Source of the DNA: Ruminococcus sp.
GTDB lineage: Bacteria; Bacillota; Clostridia; Oscillospirales; Ruminococcaceae
DNA: 10,911 nucleotides
Assembly (NCBI GenBank): GCA_003488415.1
Contig: DNLQ01000239.1
Coordinates: 1-10,911 of the forward strand
Direction: 5' to 3'
Positions within the stretch are counted from its first letter, which is position 1. Every line of letters begins with the position of its first letter. Made by a program: the position numbers and the translations under genes. Positions 1-5,329 of the stretch are shown one piece after another. The notes under the pieces were generated by a model. That model saw only the letters and a program-made list of their open reading frames with translations. It searched no databases and was not told the origin of the DNA.

Positions 1-784
1 GGCTGCGCTCGTCCTGACACTCCACCACTACATTCGTAGGAAGATAGGTGATGCGTACTGCGGACTCAGTCTTGTTTATATGCTGACCGCCTGCGCCGCT
101 GGCACGGAAATAGTCTATTTTAAGATCGGTGGGGTTGATCTCAAGCTCCACCTCGTCAGCCTCTGCAAGTACTGCTACAGTGACCGTAGAGGTGTGTATT
201 CGTCCCTGGGACTCGGTCTCCGGTACTCTCTGTACTCTGTGGACGCCGCTTTCATATTTCAGTCTTGAATACGCACCCTCGCCCTCTATGGAGAAGCTGA
301 TCTCCTTGAATCCGCCAAGCTCCGTGGGATTGGCAGACAGGACCTCCTGCTTCCATCCCTTCGACTCGGCATACATCGTATACATACGGTACAGGGAGTT
401 TGCAAAGAGAGAAGCCTCCTCACCGCCTGCGCCGCCTCGTATTTCTATTATGACGCTCCTGTCGTCATTCGGATCCTTCGGAAGAAGAAGAATCTTGAGT
501 TCATCGGTTATGGTCTCCATAGCCGACTTGCTCTCCTCCAGCTCGGACTGCGCCATTTCACGGAAATCACGGTCAAGCCCGCCGCCGTCAAGCAGTTCCC
601 TGGCTTCATCGTATGCGCTCTGAGCCTTTTTGTACTCCCGGTATTTCTCTATTATGGGAGTCATATTCTTGAAATCCTTCATAAGCTGCTTATACAGCTT
701 GTTGTCACTTATAACACCGGGGTCGGACAGTCTCTCGCTGATCTCCTCATACTTCTGCTCCATCAATGCGAGCTTCTCAAACAT
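1..784 (-). CDS. prfA: Peptide chain release factor 1 (RF1), C-terminal part beyond window
   Basis: Class I release factor that recognises UAA and UAG in the ribosomal A site and triggers peptidyl-tRNA hydrolysis in the cytoplasm. About 261 N-terminal residues are present and the rest runs off the left edge. The start is the ATG at 784, preceded by a GGGAGGAGAA ribosome binding site. Visible landmarks are an acidic helical N-terminal domain, the codon-recognition tripeptide P188-E189-T190 inside RVPETESQGRIHTS, and the universal catalytic GGQ at residues 232-234 (GAGGQHINKTESAVR). The PxT tripeptide, rather than SPF, marks RF1 and not RF2, and both motifs fall almost exactly where E. coli RF1 has them. 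The first 8 bases overlap the end of the upstream DUF951 gene, so the two are probably transcribed together and translationally coupled. Identification is secure. Confidence 0.97.
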   Translation of the reverse strand, partial: MFEKLALMEQKYEEISERLSDPGVISDNKLYKQLMKDFKNMTPIIEKYREYKKAQSAYDEARELLDGGGLDRDFREMAQSELEESKSAMETITDELKILLLPKDPNDDRSVIIEIRGGAGGEEASLFANSLYRMYTMYAESKGWKQEVLSANPTELGGFKEISFSIEGEGAYSRLKYESGVHRVQRVPETESQGRIHTSTVTVAVLAEADEVELEINPTDLKIDYFRASGAGGQHINKTESAVRITYLPTNVVVECQDERS

Positions 785-977
785 CGGTATTCTCCTCCCG
801 GCTGACCTTCTTTATACTCTTCTCGATCTTGTTTCTTGGTACCATGAACTCCCTTCCGCACTTTACACAGCGCAGTCTGAAATCCATGCCGGAACGGATA
901 ACGAACATTTCTCTCGCACCGCACGGGTGTTGTTTTTTCATTGTCAGTACATCTCCCGGCTGAATATCCAAGGTCAT
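777..977 (-). CDS. DUF951 family small zinc-ribbon-like protein
   Basis: A 66-residue protein of the DUF951 family (function unknown). The pattern fits the family: an N-terminal 'IQPGDVLTMKKQHPCG' stretch, then 'MDFRLRCVKCGREFMVPR'. C19, C37 and C40 (HPCG and CVKCG) with H17 could form a small metal site; metal binding is inferred. The C-terminus is a short basic and acidic tail. The start at 977 has a GGGAGG ribosome binding site 6 bases upstream. The gene's last 8 bases overlap the start of prfA, whose ribosome binding site lies inside this gene, which points to coupled translation. It is the first gene after the minus-strand promoter at 1079-1107. No enzymatic role can be read from the sequence. 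Confidence 0.85.
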   Translation of the reverse strand: MTLDIQPGDVLTMKKQHPCGAREMFVIRSGMDFRLRCVKCGREFMVPRNKIEKSIKKVSREENTDV

Positions 978-1078
978 TCCCTCCCAGTTTATGGAAACAC
1001 CGGATAGATGAAGGCAAGATATGTTCTGTGCCGTCAGACGTAAACTATTCAGTGTTTTCTAAAAAAACGTACTTTATT

Positions 1079-1107
1079 ATTATAGCCTATATCCCAATAT
1101 AAATCAA
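1079..1107 (-). promoter_or_regulatory. Housekeeping (sigma-A type) promoter for the DUF951-prfA operon
   Basis: Read on the minus strand, TTGATT (1102-1107) and a perfect TATAAT (1079-1084) are separated by exactly 17 bases in an AT-rich stretch. Transcription would begin near 1072, giving an untranslated leader of about 95 bases before the DUF951 start at 977. The spacing and -10 match the vegetative consensus well. No operator or riboswitch was recognised in the leader. Confidence 0.75.
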
Positions 1108-1195
1108 TAATTTGAAGGTATATTTTTTCAGATTTGTGTAAACATAATAAAAACAAGAGCCAAAACATATTGAAGTCACACAAAATCAGTGAAAC

Positions 1196-1283
1196 GACCG
1201 GTGCTCCAGGCTCCTGTTAAACCTAAACACCGGTCACAGCTCCGGCTGAAACGGAGAAATAATGAAAGGTCAGGTGTTCATCT
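1196..1283 (+). promoter_or_regulatory. Structured 5' leader of the 113-residue protein gene
   Basis: Two hairpins precede the gene. The first pairs GACCGGTG (1196-1203) perfectly with CACCGGTC (1228-1235), leaving a 24-base loop. The second pairs CTCCG (1240-1244) with CGGAG (1252-1256) and buries a GGAG ribosome-binding sequence. In addition AACACC (1226-1231), part of the first stem, could instead pair with GGTGTT (1273-1278), which covers the AGGTG just upstream of the start at 1284. The two pairings exclude each other, as in translation-controlling leaders. It matches no riboswitch class I know by eye. No convincing promoter was found between 1108 and 1195 on this strand. Confidence 0.4.
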
Positions 1284-1342
1284 ATGATAACAAGCATCAC
1301 TGCGGTATTCCACGATCCGGGCATGGGAAGCAGGGCAGTTGA
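1262..1342 (+). CDS. Possible 26-residue leader peptide overlapping the next gene
   Basis: An ATG at 1262 lies 5 bases after GGAG (1253-1256) and opens a 26-codon frame that begins MKGQVFIYDNKHHCGIP and ends at TGA 1340-1342. It overlaps, in another frame, the first 59 bases of the 113-residue protein gene starting at 1284. It has the better ribosome binding site of the two starts, so ribosomes may enter here and the short frame may couple to, or compete with, the longer one. It has no recognised homologue and could be a chance frame. Confidence 0.25.
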   Translation: MKGQVFIYDNKHHCGIPRSGHGKQGS

Positions 1343-1625
1343 CAGGATACGGTCAGGTGTGCCCGGGGTATACTCGGCTTCACTCCGTACTCACGGCGGT
1401 ATAGCCTCCCACAGAGGTTCGTCGGTCATTCCGGCTTTTGCCAACAACTTCAGTATGAACTTCATGACGGCTGTCATGGACAGTCCCGAGGCTGCGGCAG
1501 GCTCAGACCTCTCAGGCAGCGCCAAGGCTTATATAGTATGCGACGGAAGTCATATCAGTGAGATCACCGGCATTCTCAATACTCTGGGAGCTGTGAGCAT
1601 CCGTGTGAATCAGCCATCTATGTGA
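1284..1625 (+). CDS. Uncharacterised 113-residue protein, two beta-alpha-beta halves
   Basis: I do not recognise this protein with confidence. It has no signal peptide or membrane segment and should be cytoplasmic. The N-terminal 35 residues (MITSITAVFHDPGMGSRAVD then IRSGVPGVYSASLR) and residues 81-108 (AYIVCDGSHISEITGILNTL then GAVSIRV) each read as strand-helix-strand. The middle, about 38-80, is glycine-, serine- and methionine-rich. Such halves occur in ferredoxin-like folds such as ACT domains or YflT/DUF1269-type stress proteins, but this is a fold-level guess. The start at 1284 has only a weak AGGTG at 1272-1276; the in-frame stop TGA at 1263-1265 excludes a longer product. The gene lies 90 bases upstream of the S1-domain gene on the same strand, with a strong hairpin between them. 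Confidence 0.6.
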   Translation: MITSITAVFHDPGMGSRAVDRIRSGVPGVYSASLRTHGGIASHRGSSVIPAFANNFSMNFMTAVMDSPEAAAGSDLSGSAKAYIVCDGSHISEITGILNTLGAVSIRVNQPSM

Positions 1626-1662
1626 GAATAATCACGGCTTCCGGTGAATATTATCTACTATC

Positions 1663-1689
1663 AGGCAGCACTGAGTCACAGTGCTGCCT
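1663..1689 (+). other. 11-bp perfect hairpin between the 113-residue gene and the S1 gene
   Basis: AGGCAGCACTG (1663-1673) pairs perfectly with CAGTGCTGCCT (1679-1689) around a 5-base loop, AGTCA. It lies 37 bases after one stop codon and 14 bases before the GGAGG of the next gene. The sequence after it (AAGTATAC) has no T-run, so it is not a standard intrinsic terminator. It could protect the 3' end of a processed upstream message, partly terminate transcription, or be a protein-binding site. Confidence 0.6.
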
Positions 1690-1715
1690 AAGTATACAAA
1701 ATCGGAGGTATAATC

Positions 1716-2639
1716 ATGAACTACTCACCGGAAGGTACACTTTTGGATACAGCTGAAAATCAGAAATACATCTCCTCTGCTGAAGGACTCAGGGAGGCTA
1801 TGGAGAAGGGCATCATACTTGAGGCTGTTGCCAGTGTATGCGGCTCTTCCCACTCCCTTACCGTTGACCTTCCCTGCGGCAAGGGAGTCATCCCGCGGGA
1901 GGAAGGCGCTCTTGGCATTGCAGAAGGCGTCACCAAGGACATTGCTATAATCTCCCGTGTAGGAAGGGCAGTGTGCTTCAAGGTCACAGAAGTCAGCACC
2001 GACAGCAGCGGAAATGTCAGTGCAGTGCTTTCAAGGCGCATGGCTCAGGAAGAATGCCGCAGGGAGTACATAAGCCGCCTTTCACCGGGAGATGTGATAC
2101 CGGCTAAAGTCACTCACCTGGAACAGTTCGGCTGCTTTGTGGATATAGGCTGCGGACTGCCATCCATGATACCCATTGATGCAATATCGGTATCACGCAT
2201 CTCTCACCCTTCAGACAGGTTCTCAGTAGGCGACAGTATACGTGCTGTGGTGAAGTCATCGGACGGAGAGAGGGTTTGTCTTACTCACCGGGAACTTCTG
2301 GGTACATGGGAGGAGAACTCTGCCGGCTTCTCAGCCGGAGAGACAGTTTCAGGAATAGTACGATCAGTTGAAGGATACGGCATATTCGTTGAGCTGACTC
2401 CGAATCTTGCCGGACTTGCTGAGCTGAGGCCTGGGATATCTCCGGGACAGAGAGTAAGTGTATTCATCAAAGCAGTGATACCGGAGAAGATGAAGGTAAA
2501 GCTCATTATCGTAGAGACCTGCCCGGACTGCCGCTCCTCTGCTGCCTCCCAGCACTACTTCTTCACCGGAGATCATATGGATCACTGGATATATCCTCCT
2601 GCCTGCTCGGATAAGTGTATCCGTACAGATTTCGCATAA
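1716..2639 (+). CDS. S1-domain RNA-binding protein, ribosomal protein S1-like, 307 residues
   Basis: A protein built from S1 (OB-fold) RNA-binding modules. The clearest is at about residues 124-192 (SPGDVIPAKVTHLEQFGCFV...MIPIDAIS...FSVGDSIRAVV), followed by one at about 208-266 (AGETVSGIVRSVEGYGIFVEL...LAGLAEL...PGQRVSVFI). An N-terminal, more divergent module occupies about 31-107. The closing 40 residues carry CPDC (269-272) and C297/C301, a possible metal-binding tail. It is much shorter than the six-domain E. coli S1; short S1-like proteins with this tail are, as I recall them, usual in Clostridia. The start at 1716 has GGAGG at 1704-1708. The likely role is RNA binding or translation initiation in the cytoplasm; whether it is a true ribosomal subunit is unknown. 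A terminator follows 11 bases after the stop codon. Confidence 0.85.
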   Translation: MNYSPEGTLLDTAENQKYISSAEGLREAMEKGIILEAVASVCGSSHSLTVDLPCGKGVIPREEGALGIAEGVTKDIAIISRVGRAVCFKVTEVSTDSSGNVSAVLSRRMAQEECRREYISRLSPGDVIPAKVTHLEQFGCFVDIGCGLPSMIPIDAISVSRISHPSDRFSVGDSIRAVVKSSDGERVCLTHRELLGTWEENSAGFSAGETVSGIVRSVEGYGIFVELTPNLAGLAELRPGISPGQRVSVFIKAVIPEKMKVKLIIVETCPDCRSSAASQHYFFTGDHMDHWIYPPACSDKCIRTDFA

Positions 2640-2650
2640 TGACATAAAAT

Positions 2651-2695
2651 ATCCCGGAAGCATTTCTTTATGCCTCCGGGATTTGCTTTGTTTTC
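2651..2695 (+). terminator. Intrinsic terminator after the S1-domain gene
   Basis: ATCCCGGA (2651-2658) pairs with TCCGGGAT (2675-2682), and inside it GCAT (2660-2663) pairs with ATGC (2670-2673) around a short T-rich loop. The T-rich TTGCTTTGTTTT follows. On the minus strand the same hairpin is followed by ATTTTATG, so it may also stop transcripts from the convergent dockerin gene. The gap from here to 2800 holds no gene that I can support. Confidence 0.8.
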
Positions 2696-2800
2696 CAGGA
2701 TCTACATGATGCAGATATCCTCAATAATGCCGATCAATACCCACTGTCTGCCATGAACTCCGTTATCAGAATACATAAGCTGATCTTAAACGTGAAAACC

Positions 2801-3988
2801 TTATTCCCCTAAGAGTTCGCTGAGAACATCGTCGATACTGCCTTCAGCAGGATCTGTTCCGCTGAACAATTCCTGAGTGAGATCCTTCAGCTCCTCCCAG
2901 TCAATAGCATCTGCTTCGGGATCATCTGATATTCCAAGCTGTTCCTTATAGGCATCTATCCCTTTGCTGAACAGATCCTCTGCATTTATGCTTCCATCAG
3001 TCAGCGTTCCAAATAGCTCTGAATACTCCTCAGGAAGATCAACAGATCCGAAATCAATGCGAAGTTCCCTGTCTGCCTCACCGTTGGTAACTGTGAAATC
3101 AAATCCGGTTGCAGAATCGTTGAATCTGATATCAGGGAACAGCTCCTTCAGCTCATCTGCATACTCACTGTCCTCAGTAATGATCTGGACAGGTAAGTCA
3201 AAGGGCTTGAACTCTATATGATACTCGCCGTCAGGCAAAGCAAAGTCCACATTATTGATATCCTGATAATAGGGATTGCCTTCCTTGTCGGTTATGGTGA
3301 ACAGACCGTAGTCCCCTTCACTGATACCTTTTGTCCAGTCAAATAAGTTCAGCTTCATATTGCACTCGGTATCATCTGCAAGCACTCTTACAGTCAGCTC
3401 GTCGTCCTCAACACCTTCCTCAAAGGAAAACTTCACATAGTGAGGCCCTGCTGCGAAATTATCGCTGTATCCCTCCGGAAGTCCGGATATATCAAACATA
3501 TACTCATACTCTCCATTGGTGGGGAGTCCGGAAAGGTTTACAGTTCCGCCCGGCTCAAATGTGAAATTTCCAAGGTCAAAACAGCTGTCATCGCAGAGTC
3601 CGATAACGTCTATGTCAGCGTCCACAGGCTCTCCTGTCATCATATCAACTACATTGATCTTCAGTTTTCCTCCAATGGCATCTTCATCATCCACAAGCTG
3701 CTTCCTGAGGAATACAAGATCGAAAACACTGATGTCTCCGTCGCCTGAAAGGTCCGCATTCTTCCAGTTACCCATTTCATCAGACTGCCCCAGCAGATAA
3801 CGGTAAAGCTGCACTGCATCGGAGACACCCACTGTTCCGTCATAGTTCACATCTCCGAAGAGTGTGAGAATATCGGGACGTGACAGTACGATCTCAAGTG
3901 CAGAAGCAGGCTGGAGCTGCGCAGTAACAGGTGCTGCCGCTGCGATAACAGCGGTCAGAAGTGCTTTTATACGTTTGTTCTTGCCCAT
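2801..3988 (-). CDS. Secreted dockerin protein with N-terminal dockerin, no enzyme domain recognised
   Basis: A 395-residue exported protein. Residues 1-30 form a signal peptide: basic MGKNKRIK, a hydrophobic stretch, and a likely cut after PASA. A type I-like dockerin follows at about 45-100, with two EF-hand-like calcium loops, DVNYDGTVGVSD (46-57) and DLSGDGDISVFD (79-90). Dockerins bind cohesins on scaffoldin proteins, so this protein is probably cellulosome-associated. Residues 107-320 look like one or more beta-sandwich modules of a prealbumin/Cna-B-like type (KLKINVVDMMTGEPVDADI; LPDGEYHIEF), and the last 75 residues are acidic and helical. No glycosidase, esterase or carbohydrate-binding domain is recognisable. 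Start chosen at 3988 because AGGAGGG lies 7 bases upstream; an in-frame ATG at 4024 with GGGAG is a possible alternative. Any start further upstream would lie in or above the promoter at 4045-4073. Dockerins more often sit at the C-terminus. Confidence 0.85.
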   Translation of the reverse strand: MGKNKRIKALLTAVIAAAAPVTAQLQPASALEIVLSRPDILTLFGDVNYDGTVGVSDAVQLYRYLLGQSDEMGNWKNADLSGDGDISVFDLVFLRKQLVDDEDAIGGKLKINVVDMMTGEPVDADIDVIGLCDDSCFDLGNFTFEPGGTVNLSGLPTNGEYEYMFDISGLPEGYSDNFAAGPHYVKFSFEEGVEDDELTVRVLADDTECNMKLNLFDWTKGISEGDYGLFTITDKEGNPYYQDINNVDFALPDGEYHIEFKPFDLPVQIITEDSEYADELKELFPDIRFNDSATGFDFTVTNGEADRELRIDFGSVDLPEEYSELFGTLTDGSINAEDLFSKGIDAYKEQLGISDDPEADAIDWEELKDLTQELFSGTDPAEGSIDDVLSELLGE

Positions 3989-4044
3989 ATTGATTCCCTC
4001 CTGTTTATTTTTACGGAGCTTCATCACAGCTCCCTTCATATAAA

Positions 4045-4073
4045 ATAGTAACACATTATACAGAAAATGTCAA
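4045..4073 (-). promoter_or_regulatory. Sigma-A type promoter of the dockerin gene
   Basis: On the minus strand a perfect TTGACA (4068-4073) and TACTAT (4045-4050) are 17 bases apart. Transcription from about 4038 gives a leader of about 50 bases to the start at 3988. This rules out a translation start at 4054. Confidence 0.75.
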
Positions 4074-4094
4074 CGATTTCCAATACAATACTTT

Positions 4095-4197
4095 CTATAT
4101 ACAAAGCAGCTCCGGATGGTCTGACTCTCGGCTGGTAGCCCTCAGCGGCGGCAAGATAGAATGTGTCTGGCTTCTTTAAAAATTCAAGTATGTTCAC
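4095..4197 (-). pseudogene. Remnant of a pyridoxamine 5'-phosphate oxidase-like (FMN split-barrel) gene
   Basis: On the minus strand a frame from a GTG at 4197 reads (M)NILEFLKKP, then DTFYLAAAEGYQPRVRPSG. This closely resembles the N-terminus of small pyridoxamine-5'-phosphate-oxidase-family flavoproteins, in which 'FLKK.GTFYLAT..G.QPRVRPFG' is typical. The resemblance ends within about ten residues after the RVRPSG, and the frame then continues only as unrelated hydrophobic sequence to a TGA at 4036-4038. The usual Phe after RVRP is Ser here, and there is no ATG; an ATA five bases after GGAG could be a lost start codon. The remaining 100 or more residues of the family are absent, so this is a decayed fragment. 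The dockerin promoter begins about 20 bases beyond it. The family assignment rests on memory of the motif. Confidence 0.55.
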
Positions 4198-4217
4198 TCC
4201 CAACTTTTAATATTACA

Positions 4218-4246
4218 TTGACCGATTTGCAAGAATATGTTATAAT
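4218..4246 (+). promoter_or_regulatory. Near-consensus promoter with no recognised gene downstream
   Basis: TTGACC (4218-4223) and a perfect TATAAT (4241-4246) with a 17-base spacer and an extended -10 TG just upstream (ATGTTATAAT). It is one of the best promoter matches in the window. Transcription would start near 4253. The next certain gene, merR at 4557, has its own promoter at 4501, so this one either gives a long second leader for merR, a small RNA, or is left over from a lost gene. Confidence 0.65.
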
Positions 4247-4252
4247 TTTAAT

Positions 4253-4500
4253 ATATATTCTGTCTCAGCAGGCAATGTTAAAGTCTGCTGTTCCGGAAAA
4301 CAGTTAGGGGTGACTGCGGTATCTCACACTTCTTCATAACCGGTAAGTACACAGCGAAAAAGATCTCAGTAAGATTAACATGGTATGAAACCGTTAATTA
4401 TAAACCGATCGCCATGGCTCGCATTTTTGTAAGTATCAACAATCCAGCGTCTGATTTTCAGCTTTTAATAGTGCATTCATACGATCATTTCCAAAAGCTA
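4253..4500 (+). other. Gene-poor stretch downstream of the orphan promoter; possible leader or small RNA
   Basis: The first structured element is a hairpin of CAGCAGGC (4266-4273) with GTCTGCTG (4283-4290), 8 pairs including one G-T, around a 9-base loop. Beyond it one frame stays open from 4282 to the TGA at 4558-4560, which overlaps the merR start, but its only ATG is at 4414 (48 residues, MARIFVSINNPASDF...), with no good ribosome binding site and no recognisable homology. No convincing terminator was found. I cannot tell a small RNA from a decayed gene. Confidence 0.25.
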
Positions 4501-4531
4501 TTGACTCTGACGCTGCGTAATAGTCTATACT
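4501..4531 (+). promoter_or_regulatory. MerR-type autoregulated promoter and operator
   Basis: TTGACT (4501-4506) and TATACT (4526-4531) are separated by 19 bases, the overlong spacing typical of promoters that MerR-family proteins activate by twisting the DNA. The spacer is almost entirely a dyad: GACTCTGACGC (4503-4513) mirrors GCGTAATAGTC (4515-4525) about base 4514, with 9 of 11 positions matching. Transcription would start near 4538, about 19 bases before the merR start. Placement and symmetry point to binding of the adjacent gene product. Confidence 0.85.
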
Positions 4532-4556
4532 CTGTACATGAAAGGAGGTCATACCA

Positions 4557-5285
4557 ATGATGACAATAAAAAAGGTCAGCGAGATGACCGGAGTTACCGT
4601 GCGGACGCTCCAGTACTACGACAAGATCGGACTGCTGAGTCCGGCAGGATATACCGAAGCCGGATACAGACTGTATGACGATACAGCACTTGAACAACTC
4701 CAGCAGATACTCCTGTTCCGTGAGCTTGAGTTCCCTCTGAAGGACATAATATCCATAATGAACAGCCCGGGCTATGACAGGGAAAAAGCTCTGACACAAC
4801 AGATAGAGCTCCTGGAGCTGAAAAAGCAGCATCTCGAAAAACTGATAGGTTTCGCACAAGGAATTAAGATGTTAGGAGTGAAAGCAGTGGATTTTTCAGT
4901 ATTCAACACAGATAAGTTAAACGAGTATACCCGCCGTGCAAAGGAGATGTGGGGAGACTCGGAGCAGTTCAGAGAGTTTGAACAGCATGACAGCAGCCGC
5001 ACAGACCTGGATAAACAGGAGCTCGCCCGGAAGTGTATGGAATTATTTGCTGAGTTCGGCAAAATGAAGAACATGGCTCCCGGAAGCGATGAAGTGCAGG
5101 CTCAGGTCAGGAAGCTGCAGGATTTCTTTACAGCAAACTTCTATAACTGCACCAACGATATTCTTCTCGGTCTTGGACAGATGTACTCCGCAGGCGGCGA
5201 GTTCACAGAGAATATTGACAGCGTAGGCGGCAGCGGTACAGCGTCTTTCGCAGCTGAAGCTATCAGGATATTCTGCAACAGGTAA
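4557..5285 (+). CDS. MerR-family transcriptional activator with TipAS-type ligand domain
   Basis: A 242-residue cytoplasmic regulator of the TipAL/Mta/SkgA type. Residues 3-70 are the winged-helix MerR domain (TIKKVSEMTGVTVRTLQYYD, then GLLSPAGYTEAGYRLYDD). A dimerisation coiled coil spans about 76-105. Residues 120-240 form the TipAS antibiotic-recognition domain: an EYTRRAKEMWGDSEQF start, FFTANFYNCTNDILLGLGQMY in the middle and SFAAEAIRIFCNR at the end. Members sense thiopeptides or other drugs and switch on efflux or resistance genes, and usually themselves. The length is close to that of B. subtilis Mta. The start at 4557 follows AAAGGAGG by 8 bases; ATG at 4560 is possible. No transporter gene lies next to it, so any target other than itself is outside the window or elsewhere. 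Confidence 0.9.
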   Translation: MMTIKKVSEMTGVTVRTLQYYDKIGLLSPAGYTEAGYRLYDDTALEQLQQILLFRELEFPLKDIISIMNSPGYDREKALTQQIELLELKKQHLEKLIGFAQGIKMLGVKAVDFSVFNTDKLNEYTRRAKEMWGDSEQFREFEQHDSSRTDLDKQELARKCMELFAEFGKMKNMAPGSDEVQAQVRKLQDFFTANFYNCTNDILLGLGQMYSAGGEFTENIDSVGGSGTASFAAEAIRIFCNR

Positions 5286-5291
5286 AATCCA

Positions 5292-5322
5292 GCCCCCGGT
5301 ACTTTTTTAAAGTGCCGGGGGC
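5292..5322. terminator. Strong hairpin between convergent genes, probably bidirectional terminator
   Basis: A 14-pair stem, GCCCCCGGTACTTT (5292-5305) with AAAGTGCCGGGGGC (5309-5322), closed by a 3-base loop. It lies 6 bases after the merR stop and 7 bases from the stop of the lipoprotein gene on the other strand. The flanks are only moderately T-rich (TGGATTTT on the minus strand, ATCGTTGTT on the plus), but the stem is GC-rich at its base and very stable. Confidence 0.8.
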
Positions 5323-5329
5323 ATCGTTG

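Noticed and set aside
1112..1148. Plus-strand promoter TTGAAG ... CATAAT for the 113-residue gene
   Set aside because: The elements are 25 bases apart, too far for a working promoter, and no better pair was found.
1656..1661. TACTAT as a -10 for a separate S1 gene promoter
   Set aside because: No -35-like sequence lies 16-18 bases upstream (CACGGC is at that position).
2702..2776. Minus-strand frame of 24 residues starting MYSDNGVHGRQWVLIG in the gap between the S1 terminator and the dockerin gene
   Set aside because: It has no ribosome binding site, no recognised homologue and a length expected by chance; it may be a gene remnant but cannot be supported.
3989..4054. N-terminal extension of the dockerin protein to a start at 4054
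   Set aside because: It would start inside or above the TTGACA/TACTAT promoter and puts 22 residues before a normal signal peptide; the AGGAGGG site favours 3988.
4406..4428. Possible terminator around GCCATGGC followed by ATTTTT
   Set aside because: The palindrome leaves almost no loop and the outer pairs are interrupted, so a stable stem is unlikely.
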